From a virus, in the IMG/VR virus record IMGVR_UViG_3300036945_000164, positions 1 to 39,813 of that record: a DNA stretch of 39,813 nucleotides. One strand, 5' to 3'. The translations under genes and the position numbers were made by a program. This document shows, one piece after another, positions 1 to 7,103 of this stretch; positions within the stretch are counted from its first letter, which is position 1, and each line of letters begins with the position of its first letter. The notes under the pieces were generated by a model that saw only the letters and a program-made list of their open reading frames with translations, did no database searches and was not told the DNA's origin.

Positions 1-134
1 TGACTAAAGCACGTGACCTAGCCAACCTAGGCTCAACAGCCACAACACTGGCTACAGACTCAGAAGTATCTGCAGCAGTGGCTGCAATTGACCTTACTCC
101 ACTTGTCATCGAAGACATTATGGATTCTAAGTAA
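1..134 (+). CDS. Tail-fibre-like protein, C-terminal fragment (5' end cut by window)
   Basis: An open frame enters from the left edge (codons in phase from base 3) and stops with TAA at 132-134, leaving 43 residues. The Thr/Ala/Ser-rich text, with STATTLATDSEVSAAVAAID in the middle, resembles C-terminal parts of phage fibre proteins. It sits just upstream of other tail genes. The gene open at the right edge (39579 onward) would continue in this same frame if the window ends were joined, so both may be parts of one gene. The exact role is not determinable. Confidence 0.6.
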   Translation, partial: TKARDLANLGSTATTLATDSEVSAAVAAIDLTPLVIEDIMDSK

Positions 135-154
135 AGAAAAGGAAGTAGTAACTA

Positions 155-457
155 ATGGCTACAACATCTAAAGCGCTGGCTAGAACAGCCGCAGCAACAT
201 CAAGCACAACCCTTTACACAGTACCGTCATCTACTACTACAGTAGTGACTAATATTGTGGTGACTAATACAGCAGCATCTGCAGGTACATACACACTTAC
301 TTTTGACGGTGTGGCTCTAGCATCAGGAGTTTCTATTGCTGCTAATGACACTGTAGTAATTGACCTTAAGCAGGTCCTTGCTACTACAAAGATTATTGCA
401 GGACTTGCTTCTGCTACAACAATTAACTTTCATATTTCAGGTGTGGAGATTTCATAA
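155..457 (+). CDS. Small tail/fibre-associated protein, paralogue of 38768-39097
   Basis: This 100-residue Thr/Ala/Ser-rich protein has a predicted all-beta character and no membrane segment or signal peptide. It aligns by eye over its whole length with the 109-residue protein at 38768-39097. Both start MATT.K, share a TTLYTVP motif followed by T.TVV, and end G.EI. A good ribosome binding site (AAAGGAAG) precedes the ATG, and the stop overlaps the next start as TAATG. Its place among fibre genes suggests a virion surface or fibre accessory protein. That role is inferred from position and the paralogue only. Confidence 0.6.
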   Translation: MATTSKALARTAAATSSTTLYTVPSSTTTVVTNIVVTNTAASAGTYTLTFDGVALASGVSIAANDTVVIDLKQVLATTKIIAGLASATTINFHISGVEIS

Positions 458-1368
458 TGGGAATTAATAGACTACAACCAGCAGCAGCCGCAAGCGGTGC
501 CCCATTTACTCGCCTTGCAACTGTAACATCAACATCAACCTGGACACATCCAGATACCGCATCTTCTGGTAGTCCTAAATGGATTCGCATAATTGCTTAC
601 GGTGGCGGTGGAGGTGGCGGTCAAGGCGGCAAAGCAATCGGAACTGACCCAGAGCCGCAATCAAGTGGTGGCGCAGGCGGAGGAGCAGGATTGGCTTTTG
701 TCAATGACTTTCTTTTGACTGGAACACTTGCAATTACTATTGGCGCAGGCGGAGCAGGCGCTGCTGCTTATACCTTAACGTCTGGTTCAGGCGTAGAAGG
801 TGTAGGAAATTACGGTGCTTCTGGCGGCGCAACAACCGTTGGTGACTTTATTGCAAAAGGTGGAGGCGCAGGCGGTTCTGCCTATGGTCGTCCATATAAC
901 TCTGGAAACCCTGGTACTGGTACAACTGGTGGTTCAGGTATTTTTAGTTTTACTGGAAGCGCTTTAACTTCAGGTGGCGCAGGTGGCTTGGCTGGAGATT
1001 CTTATAGCACCGCAACCTTGCTTAAAGGATACACCCCTTCAGTTAACTCTGATTTAAGTTTTCAAGTCCCAGCACAGGGTGCTGGTGGAACTGGCGGTGC
1101 TGGTGCTTGGCGTTCTGTTTCAGGAAGTGCAAACACTACTGTTTTGACTACATCTCTTGGAACTGGTGGAACTGGTGGCGCTAGCGGAGTTGCATCTGGT
1201 GCTAACTCTACTGCTACATCTACTGCAGGAGGTAATGCTTCTGGTTATGCAAGCGGTGGCGGAGGGTCAGGTGCAGCAATTATCAGAAGTTCATCTGGCT
1301 CAAACTGTACAGTAAATCTAGCAAAAGGTGGAGACGGCGCACCTGGCGTTGTCTACATTTATTACTAA
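457..1368 (+). CDS. Glycine-rich tail tip / receptor-binding-like protein
   Basis: The protein has 303 residues. Residues 1-50 are ordinary, including STSTWTHPD and WIRIIAYG. From about residue 50 to the end there are many Gly-rich stretches (GGGGGGGQGG, GGAGGGAG, GGTGG, GGGGSGA). This resembles glycine-rich adhesin or fibre-tip domains of phages, where polyglycine-rich segments pack as a sandwich and the loops contact the host receptor. The ATG overlaps the previous TAA (TAATG). A host-recognition role is an inference from composition and from neighbouring tail genes. Gly-rich loops are expected to vary between relatives. Confidence 0.6.
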   Translation: MGINRLQPAAAASGAPFTRLATVTSTSTWTHPDTASSGSPKWIRIIAYGGGGGGGQGGKAIGTDPEPQSSGGAGGGAGLAFVNDFLLTGTLAITIGAGGAGAAAYTLTSGSGVEGVGNYGASGGATTVGDFIAKGGGAGGSAYGRPYNSGNPGTGTTGGSGIFSFTGSALTSGGAGGLAGDSYSTATLLKGYTPSVNSDLSFQVPAQGAGGTGGAGAWRSVSGSANTTVLTTSLGTGGTGGASGVASGANSTATSTAGGNASGYASGGGGSGAAIIRSSSGSNCTVNLAKGGDGAPGVVYIYY

Positions 1369-1382
1369 GATAGGAAAATATA

Positions 1383-1574
1383 ATGGCTAACTTTGCAGTA
1401 ATTAAAGATAATAAAGTAGAAAATGTTATTGTTGCGGACTCTAAAACTATTGCTGAAGAAGTAACTGGTTTTACTTGTATACAATATGATACAAATACAG
1501 AAACACCTCACATTGGTCTTGGCTATGTTGATGGAGTATTTGAACAACCTGAACCAGTAGTACCAACAGAGTAA
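1383..1574 (+). CDS. Small conserved phage protein in tail module
   Basis: A 63-residue protein starting MANFAVIKDNKVENVIVAD and ending in an acidic, Pro-rich tail (EPVVPTE). The pattern of a short beta hairpin, an IAEEVTG segment, a Gly/Tyr turn and a Pro-rich end resembles small proteins found next to fibre genes in environmental phages. No catalytic motif is visible. AGGAAAATATA precedes the ATG. Function is unknown; a fibre accessory or assembly role is possible from context only. Confidence 0.55.
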   Translation: MANFAVIKDNKVENVIVADSKTIAEEVTGFTCIQYDTNTETPHIGLGYVDGVFEQPEPVVPTE

Positions 1575-1634
1575 CAACTTATCCCTGGACACGGATTTAA
1601 ACTGTCCAACTAAATTTTCTATCTAAGGAGTAAC

Positions 1635-3656
1635 GTGGCTGGTCGCGACATAACAGAAGGTGATGGTAATGTCTGGGAGTTAGCAGGCGATGGACTGCCT
1701 ATTGCCCGTGGTATTGCAGACATTGGTATTGTTTCTACAGATGCTGTCTGGCAGAACACTAATATCTCTTACGATACAGCCATTGGTGGTATGCCGTTTA
1801 TATCTGCAATCTCAGATAAAGATGAGGCTACACGTCAAACTGCACCATTTCGTAAAGACCAGTTTGATAATGGCAATGAACCTGGTGAGCAGTCGCTCAC
1901 TGGTTGGTGGCTTCGCAGTCAGATGTCTTTTCATTCTGGTGCTGGTATTAACTTCTTTGACCCAGGAACTAATGACGAAGCAGGTCACTACCGCTTTGCT
2001 GGTAGCAAAGGTATAGATGTATGGACCAAGGGACAGGCTACACTTCTTAAAAATGTAACTGAAGGACATATTACAACTGGTGCTATTCGTTCCAATGGTC
2101 GTCCATTTCAGTCGCTACGTTCTATCCAATGGACTACAGGCGGCACAGTATTTGATGGTGCATTGCTTTGGGACGAGTATGATGTTGACAAGATTAAAGC
2201 CAATGACCCATCTAACCCAGTACATTTTATTGATTATAATGCTGGCACAGATGCACCCGTATATGCAATCTGTGATGACGGTACAAATGCATACTGGATT
2301 ACAAACACAGCAACCAAGAAAACTGTATACAGAAAACCTCTAACTGGTTCTGCTTCTGATAACTCAGACAGAGTAACAATGTTTGATGAGGTAGGTCTTG
2401 TAACAAACGCAAGTATGGAATATGTCAAAGACCGTATTGTTCTATGTGCTAACAATAAAGTATATGAGTTTGCTGGCTCAGCAACTGCAATGCCAACTCC
2501 TTTATACACACATCCAGTAACTACACATGTATATACATCTATAACTGCATCTGGTCCTGCTATTTATATTGCTGGATACAATGGTATTCAGTCTACTATT
2601 CAGAAGTTTACGCTTAGCACTACTGGCGTAATGCCAACTCTTACATCTGCTGTTGTTGCTGCAGAACTACCAGTTGGTGAAATAGTACACAAGATTTATT
2701 ACTACTACGGCTACATGATGATTGGTACTAATAAGGGTATCCGAGTAGCAGACGTATCAGACCAAGATGGTTCTATAAAGTATGGTCCTCTTATTGTAGA
2801 GACAAGCCAACCTTGCTACGACTTTGCTGCACGTAACCACTATGTATGGTGTGCTACATCTGTTGACGGTGAGCCAGGTACTATTCGCATCGACCTATCA
2901 AATGAGATAGACTCTTTGAGTTTTGCATATGCAAATGATATTAACTATGACGGAATAACTGGACATCAGACAACAGCATGTGCTTTTGCTGCTAGCACTA
3001 ATAGACTTATGTTTGCAACTGCTAATGATGGTTCAACTGACGGACATGTATATGTGGAAGATACATCTACATTGCGCTCATCTGGTTATATAACTACAGG
3101 CAATATCCGCTATGGAACACTAGAACCTAAAAACTTTAAACGCCTTGTTGGGCGCGGTGATTTTACTTATGGCTCACTAGGTCTAATTACTGTTGATACA
3201 AATAGCACAGAGTATGACCATATTACATATGACTCACAAGTTCCATCTGTTGAAGTTGGTACTAACCAGCCATCGGTAGCCCGTGAATACATTGCATATA
3301 AGTTTTTATTCTTACGTGATGCTACTACAACTTCACTTGGTCCTGTATTCAAGGGCTATCAGGCTAAGGCTACTATTGCTACGCCTCGTCAGCGTCTAAT
3401 TCAGTTTCCTGTTTATTGCTTTGATACAGAGTCAGACCGTAATGGTGTGACTACTGGCTATAAAGGCAGAGCGCATGAGCGCATCTTGCAGTTAGAAGCA
3501 ATTGAAGAAAGCGGAGACGTTGTATTGTGGCAGGATTTGAATACACAAGAACTACGCCAAGTACAGATTGAAGCAGTATCTTTGAAGCGAGCAACACCAC
3601 CAGATAAGTTTGGTGGATATGGTGGCATTATTACGATTGTCGTGAGGACAGTTTAA
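1635..3656 (+). CDS. Large tail structural protein, possibly beta-propeller / nozzle-like
   Basis: This 673-residue protein starts at GTG (1635), chosen because AAGGAG lies seven bases upstream. Repeated strands of the type YAICDDGTNAYWI, IYIAGYNGI and HYVWCATSVDGEPG look like propeller blades (about residues 190-480). The last 170 residues hold a conserved-looking domain with RQRLIQFPVYCFDTE and GGYGGIITIVVRTV. No membrane segment or signal is seen. It lies between fibre genes and lysis genes, so it is probably a virion tail component. The podoviral tail nozzle is one candidate, but I cannot assign a specific family from sequence alone. Confidence 0.5.
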   Translation: MAGRDITEGDGNVWELAGDGLPIARGIADIGIVSTDAVWQNTNISYDTAIGGMPFISAISDKDEATRQTAPFRKDQFDNGNEPGEQSLTGWWLRSQMSFHSGAGINFFDPGTNDEAGHYRFAGSKGIDVWTKGQATLLKNVTEGHITTGAIRSNGRPFQSLRSIQWTTGGTVFDGALLWDEYDVDKIKANDPSNPVHFIDYNAGTDAPVYAICDDGTNAYWITNTATKKTVYRKPLTGSASDNSDRVTMFDEVGLVTNASMEYVKDRIVLCANNKVYEFAGSATAMPTPLYTHPVTTHVYTSITASGPAIYIAGYNGIQSTIQKFTLSTTGVMPTLTSAVVAAELPVGEIVHKIYYYYGYMMIGTNKGIRVADVSDQDGSIKYGPLIVETSQPCYDFAARNHYVWCATSVDGEPGTIRIDLSNEIDSLSFAYANDINYDGITGHQTTACAFAASTNRLMFATANDGSTDGHVYVEDTSTLRSSGYITTGNIRYGTLEPKNFKRLVGRGDFTYGSLGLITVDTNSTEYDHITYDSQVPSVEVGTNQPSVAREYIAYKFLFLRDATTTSLGPVFKGYQAKATIATPRQRLIQFPVYCFDTESDRNGVTTGYKGRAHERILQLEAIEESGDVVLWQDLNTQELRQVQIEAVSLKRATPPDKFGGYGGIITIVVRTV

Positions 3657-3880
3657 TGGGAGCAACTGATTGGGCTGGACTTATAGTCTCAGTTATTACC
3701 ATTGTTGCTTCTTTTGTTGCTGCAACAAGATGGTTAGTTAAGCACTACTTAGATGAACTTAAGCCGAATGGTGGCGGTTCAATGAGGGACGCAGTTAATA
3801 TCAACACCGAACGATTGGACCGAGTTGAACAACGCGTTGACCAGATTTACCTCATACTCTGCGAAGAAAAGCGCAAGTAA
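3656..3880 (+). CDS. Small membrane protein with C-terminal coiled-coil (holin-like)
   Basis: The protein has 74 residues. Residues 6-27 form one membrane segment (WAGLIVSVITIVASFVAAT), followed by a Lys/Asp linker. An amphipathic heptad region follows at about 45-72 (INTERLDRVEQRVDQIYLIL). Small proteins of this plan are common next to actinophage lysis genes and are often called holin-like or membrane proteins. The start overlaps the upstream stop (TAATG). The 3' end overlaps the next gene, which begins at a TTG inside this one. A lysis role is inferred from context. Confidence 0.55.
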   Translation: MGATDWAGLIVSVITIVASFVAATRWLVKHYLDELKPNGGGSMRDAVNINTERLDRVEQRVDQIYLILCEEKRK

Positions 3881-5213
3881 GTACGCAGTATTTCTTTTAG
3901 TTCTAGGTACTTCTATGTTTTGGAGTCCCTCTGCTGTTGCTGAATCTTCAGGTCCAGCAACTATTACCTGCGCTAAGAATGATGGAACCCAGCGAGCCTT
4001 CAATGTACAGTGGGATAACACCAACTCTTACTTTAATGGTAAAGGTGATATTGCTCGTTTATTCTGTGAGGGTGGTCATGCACCTGATGGACATTCAACG
4101 TTCGTGTCTACATCAGTGCCTGATGGACCACTTCGTTTTTATAATGGTCAAGTACCTGAACCTATTGTAAGTCCCACTCCAGAGCCAAGTTCTGCTCCTT
4201 TGCCTTCACCTTCGCCAGAGCCAACTCCTTCTCCAAGCGCTCAACCTTCCGAGACTCCCACAGCCACTGTGTCCCCGAGTCCTTCAGTAGAAACAACGAC
4301 GCAACCAAGCCCGTCACCATCCCCAGAATTAAGCCCACAATCCAGCCCGACCCCAACGCCATTAGCAATTCCATCTGATACTCCTACTCCTGTAGTTGAA
4401 ACTTCAACTACTATTGTTGATACTATTACTGTTATTGTAGATACAACTACTGTTGTTGTAGAACCTACTCCTGTTCCTTCTCAGTCTGAACCCAGCCTAC
4501 CCATTCATCCTCCCGTAGTGGAGCCTGAACCAACTCCTGCTCCTGCGCCTGCTCCAGCACCTCAACCTGAGCCTCAGCCTCAACCAGCGCCAGTCGCACC
4601 TGCTCCTGTAGTTGTTCCTGAACCAGCGCCTCCAGTTGCGGAAGAGCCGCCAGTTCCACCAGCGGAGCCTGAACCAGAGCCTGAGAGCCCTCCAGAGGCT
4701 CCTGAACCCCCTCCTGCGCCCGCTGAAGAGCCACCTGCTCCAGCGCCAGAGCCTGTCGAAGAACCTTCTCCACCTGTAAATGAAGAAGAACCGCCTGTCC
4801 CTCCAATTGAGGATGAACAGAGCGAACCAGTTGAACCGACTTTGCCAGAGCCATCTCCAGAACCTTTACAACCATCAGTACCTGATACTGCACCTGAACC
4901 TCCTAATGTTCACAGCGTTGACTTAGAAAGTCTAGCACCTTCTACTCCCGTAGAACTAGATAACGGGGTAGTTGTGACAGCAGAAGTTGCAATTGCAGTG
5001 GCTTTATTGCAAGACCCAGCAGCATTGCTGCAAGAATTATTTACAGACCCTGGTGCTGCACTTGCAGCCATCGGAAATGTAGGGGCGGACCTTCCACCAG
5101 AAGTACGTGAGACTGCAGAAGACGTAGTTGTCTCTGCAATTATCGCAGGTGGTATAGCAACACAGGCAGCAGCAGGCGCTGCTGCAACTGCAGCATATAG
5201 GAGAAAGCCATAA
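3825..5213 (+). CDS. Secreted, proline-rich cell-wall-spanning-type protein near lysis genes
   Basis: This protein is up to 462 residues. No ATG fits before the signal peptide, so the start must be TTG at 3825 or TTG at 3837, both inside the upstream gene. Residues 14-39 read as a signal peptide: basic KKSASK, hydrophobic YAVFLLVLGTSMF, then cleavage after SAVA. A small domain with two Cys follows (about 45-105). Next comes a long Pro/Ser/Thr/Glu-rich stretch (about 110-360) with (S/T)P and EP/AP repeats, and a C-terminal part with VVVSAIIAGGIATQAAAGAA followed by YRRKP that could anchor in a membrane. Neighbours are holin-like genes and an endolysin. Function is unknown. A lysis or envelope-spanning role is a hypothesis. 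Confidence 0.55.
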   Translation: MNNALTRFTSYSAKKSASKYAVFLLVLGTSMFWSPSAVAESSGPATITCAKNDGTQRAFNVQWDNTNSYFNGKGDIARLFCEGGHAPDGHSTFVSTSVPDGPLRFYNGQVPEPIVSPTPEPSSAPLPSPSPEPTPSPSAQPSETPTATVSPSPSVETTTQPSPSPSPELSPQSSPTPTPLAIPSDTPTPVVETSTTIVDTITVIVDTTTVVVEPTPVPSQSEPSLPIHPPVVEPEPTPAPAPAPAPQPEPQPQPAPVAPAPVVVPEPAPPVAEEPPVPPAEPEPEPESPPEAPEPPPAPAEEPPAPAPEPVEEPSPPVNEEEPPVPPIEDEQSEPVEPTLPEPSPEPLQPSVPDTAPEPPNVHSVDLESLAPSTPVELDNGVVVTAEVAIAVALLQDPAALLQELFTDPGAALAAIGNVGADLPPEVRETAEDVVVSAIIAGGIATQAAAGAAATAAYRRKP

Positions 5214-5386
5214 TGAAAAAACTACTATCAGATATTGCCAATCAACTATGGACACTCCTTGGAATGTTCGTCGCTTGGGTGGTCCTTGAAGGGTCAGCCA
5301 AGACAGTTGTTGGTTATGCAATTGTGATTTGTCTAATCATCTGGACAGTCACACTTAATCTACGCAATCTAAAGGACGATGAATAA
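5213..5386 (+). CDS. Small two-helix membrane protein (holin candidate)
   Basis: A 57-residue protein starting MKKLLSDIANQLWTLLGMFV and ending RNLKDDE. Two hydrophobic segments are visible (about 12-26 and 32-50) with a short polar turn (EGSAKT) between them, so both ends could face the cytoplasm. It overlaps its neighbours by TAATG at both ends (5211-5215 and 5384-5388). Size, two helices and a position two genes before the endolysin fit a holin. An accessory membrane protein is the alternative. Confidence 0.6.
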   Translation: MKKLLSDIANQLWTLLGMFVAWVVLEGSAKTVVGYAIVICLIIWTVTLNLRNLKDDE

Positions 5387-5628
5387 TGGCAACATTTAAA
5401 AATGTAATGATGCGCATTGGCGCAGTCATTGCAGCAGAAGCACTAGGTGTTATTGGTGCTGGCTCATTGGTAGGTATTGAAGTATGGCAGGCAGCAACAC
5501 TCGCTGGCGCTCTAGGCGCAGCGCGAGTACTAGAAGCACTTGCTCGATTCTTCCTTAACGATGGGTCTCTAACAGCAGACGAAATCAATGCAGCATTTGC
5601 AAAGGTAGATAAGAAGGCGAGTGAATAA
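5386..5628 (+). CDS. Holin-like membrane protein
   Basis: An 80-residue protein. A long Ala/Gly-rich hydrophobic stretch (about residues 10-52: IGAVIAAEALGVIGAGSL, then WQAATLAGALGAARVLEAL) can form two membrane helices. It ends in a charged tail (DEINAAFAKVDKKASE). It lies immediately upstream of the CHAP endolysin and is joined to it by a TAATG overlap at 5626-5630. Known holins often sit directly before the endolysin, so this is a good holin candidate. The set also contains 57- and 63-residue candidates. Confidence 0.6.
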   Translation: MATFKNVMMRIGAVIAAEALGVIGAGSLVGIEVWQAATLAGALGAARVLEALARFFLNDGSLTADEINAAFAKVDKKASE

Positions 5629-6137
5629 TGGGACAGCGTAATGATTTTATTAAGGTAGCCCGAACAGAAATCGGCGTAATCGAAGGACCGAAAGATAATG
5701 AAACTAAATATGGTGCGTTCACTAAGGCAAACTTTCTACCGTGGTGTGGTTCGTTTGTTAACTGGTGTGCGAACGAAGTTGGGCTTAAGATTCCTAACGT
5801 TGTTAGCACATTGGCTGGAGCCCAAGCCTTTATTAAGAAGGGGCAATGGGAAAAAGTAGATGAAGCGACTCCACTCCCTGGGGATATTGTTTTCTTTGAT
5901 TTTCCCAATGATGGTATTGACCGCATTAGTCACGTTGGAATCGTGGCTAGAGACAACGGAGACGGAACTGTAATCTGTGTCGAAGGAAATACTAGCCCAG
6001 ATAAGAAGGGCGACCAGCGCAATGGCGGACAAGTCTGCTTAAAGAAGCGTGCATATAAGACCAAGAATGGTCCTGCACTAAAAAAGTCACTGCCAGTTTA
6101 TATCGTAGGCTTTGGCAAGCCTGTATTTAAGTCTTAA
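5628..6137 (+). CDS. CHAP-domain endolysin
   Basis: A 169-residue CHAP (cysteine, histidine-dependent amidohydrolase/peptidase) domain protein that would cleave peptidoglycan at the end of infection. Visible signature residues are Cys40 in LPWCGSFVNW, the LPGDIVFFDF strand, His102 in ISHVGIVA, and Glu119/Asn121 in CVEGNT. No signal peptide is present, so export would rely on a holin. No separate cell-wall-binding domain is seen beyond a short basic C-terminus. The start overlaps the stop of the holin-like gene (TAATG). The family call is firm; amidase versus endopeptidase activity cannot be told. Confidence 0.88.
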   Translation: MGQRNDFIKVARTEIGVIEGPKDNETKYGAFTKANFLPWCGSFVNWCANEVGLKIPNVVSTLAGAQAFIKKGQWEKVDEATPLPGDIVFFDFPNDGIDRISHVGIVARDNGDGTVICVEGNTSPDKKGDQRNGGQVCLKKRAYKTKNGPALKKSLPVYIVGFGKPVFKS

Positions 6138-6171
6138 GTAAAGGCTAAGATACCTTAAGTAAAGGATAAGA
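6133..6171 (+). repeat. Tandem 18-nt repeat carrying duplicated Shine-Dalgarno-like sequence
   Basis: CTTAAGTAAAGG(C/A)TAAGA occurs at 6133-6150 and again at 6154-6171, with one mismatch. The first copy holds the endolysin stop codon. The second places AAAGGATAAG just before the ATG at 6174. The repeat probably arose by a small tandem duplication of a ribosome-binding region. Confidence 0.75.
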
Positions 6172-6173
6172 AT

Positions 6174-6365
6174 ATGTTCGACAAAGAAAAAGCAAAGCAA
6201 ATCGGATTGTCATACCTACGTGCTGCTGCTGCATCAGTAGTTGCTCTATACACTGCAGGTCAGCATGACCCAAAGGTCTTGGCTACTGCTTTTGTTGCAG
6301 GTCTTGTAGGTCCAATTATGAAGGCACTCGATAAGAACGCGCCTGAATTTGGACGCACTAAGTAA
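6174..6365 (+). CDS. Holin-like small hydrophobic protein, last late gene
   Basis: A 63-residue protein starting MFDKEKAKQIGLSYLRAAAA. It has a hydrophobic stretch (about 14-27) and a second one (about 35-50: VLATAFVAGLVGPIMKAL) separated by GQHDPK. This is a typical small phage holin-like layout. AAAGGATAAG precedes the start, inside a duplicated 18-nt repeat. It is the last gene before the convergent terminator. It could be a holin or antiholin working with the endolysin. The assignment rests on topology and place only. Confidence 0.55.
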   Translation: MFDKEKAKQIGLSYLRAAAASVVALYTAGQHDPKVLATAFVAGLVGPIMKALDKNAPEFGRTK

Positions 6366-6381
6366 CACTAATAAATTAAAA

Positions 6382-6426
6382 GCCCCCGCTCTGGTACTTT
6401 AACCTACCAGGCGGGGGTCTTTTTTG
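6382..6426. terminator. Bidirectional intrinsic terminator between convergent arms
   Basis: A long stem (CCCCCGC with GCGGGGG, then CTGGTA with TACCAG, one bulged T) closes an 8-nt loop. A T-run follows on the plus strand (CTTTTTTG) and a shorter one on the minus strand (CTTTTAATTT). It lies between the last late gene (ends 6365) and the last early gene (ends 6464), as expected for a terminator serving both arms. Confidence 0.9.
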
Positions 6427-6463
6427 TTTTTATTCTTATTGATTCATGCCCCACATGAAGCAG

Positions 6464-6745
6464 TTAAGAATATAACCCTTCGAATGCTAGACCTTTTGCA
6501 ATGATGCCATATTTCTGGCGCATTGCACGTCTAGTCTTTTCTGTCGTACCACCCCAAAAACCTGTCACATTATTATGTAATGAATAGTTGAGGCATTCAG
6601 TTCTAACTACACATGAACCACATATGCGAGTAAGTATTGGTTCGTTATCATATCTTTTGCTACCATCTTCGACAAAGAAATCATTTGTATCTAGACCTTT
6701 GCAGTTTGCTTGGTCTACCCAAATCAAATCATCCGATAGGTTCAT
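6464..6745 (-). CDS. WhiB-family iron-sulphur transcription regulator
   Basis: A 93-residue WhiB-like protein. The four cluster-binding cysteines are visible: Cys15 (QANCKG), then Cys42, Cys45 and Cys51 (ICGSCVVRTEC, a C-x2-C-x5-C). The GFWGGTT turn at 62-68 and the following basic stretch (KTRRAMRQK) match the family. WhiB proteins are essentially restricted to actinobacteria and their phages, bind a [4Fe-4S] cluster and act with the principal sigma factor. It overlaps the upstream gene (TAATG) and has a strong CAGGAGG site. It probably redirects or silences host transcription. Confidence 0.92.
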   Translation of the reverse strand: MNLSDDLIWVDQANCKGLDTNDFFVEDGSKRYDNEPILTRICGSCVVRTECLNYSLHNNVTGFWGGTTEKTRRAMRQKYGIIAKGLAFEGLYS

Positions 6746-6906
6746 TATCCTCCTGTTGAGTAGAAGCCTGGTGCATTAAACTTAATCCCTGGAGCAGACC
6801 ATATGCGCTGCATAGTTCCACTGCAAGTAGAACAAATCGGTGGTATGTTTTCATTTATTTCTATAACCTCACTACAAGTGTTACATTTAAAATCATATAG
6901 TGGCAT
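6745..6906 (-). CDS. FmdB-type zinc-ribbon protein
   Basis: A 53-residue protein. The start at 6906 (MPLYDFKCNTC) is chosen over an upstream in-frame start because it forms a TAATG overlap with the preceding gene and gives the standard family N-terminus. Two CxxC pairs (CNTC and CSTC) form a zinc ribbon with the typical F-x-C-x2-C opening, followed by MQRIWSAPGIKF as in FmdB/CxxC-SSSS regulators. The family's molecular role is poorly known. Position between a Cys-rich protein and WhiB suggests part of a transcription-related set. Confidence 0.8.
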   Translation of the reverse strand: MPLYDFKCNTCSEVIEINENIPPICSTCSGTMQRIWSAPGIKFNAPGFYSTGG

Positions 6907-7103
6907 TACTCGCAGTCTCTCCAGTCCATTGGTGTTGGTGCGGTTGTAATGGTACCGCACTCCTTGCACTTCTGAGCAAGGTCATACCATGATACTTCCC
7001 TTGACTCTTGGTCCCACATTACAGTTATCTCGAACATAAGGCAACCACATATGCAAGCAAATGTAGGTGTACCTCTTAAGTCATTCGTCTGCTTCGTACT
7101 CAT
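6906..7103 (-). CDS. Small zinc-ribbon-like protein
   Basis: A 65-residue protein with two Cys groups: FACICGC (about residues 15-21) and QKCKEC (about 44-49). These could bind one zinc. Between them lies a strand-rich stretch (MFEITVMWDQ). It overlaps the upstream sigma-like gene by ATGA and the downstream gene by TAATG. No specific family is recognised. Nucleic-acid binding or RNA polymerase contact would fit the context but is inference. Confidence 0.6.
   Translation of the reverse strand: MSTKQTNDLRGTPTFACICGCLMFEITVMWDQESREVSWYDLAQKCKECGTITTAPTPMDWRDCE

Noticed and set aside
1586-1608. TGGACA/TGTCCA hairpin followed by AAATTTTC, possible terminator
   Set aside because: The stem has only 6 bp with an 11-nt loop and a broken T-run; it sits inside a continuous tail operon.
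4162-4374. 70-codon minus-strand frame resembling a membrane protein with coiled coil
   Set aside because: Attractive topology, but it is antisense to the signal-bearing proline-rich gene and no leftward gene or promoter is nearby.
4465-4893. 142-codon minus-strand frame rich in Gln, Leu and Glu
   Set aside because: It is antisense to the proline-rich repeats; composition mirrors CCT/CCA codons read backwards.
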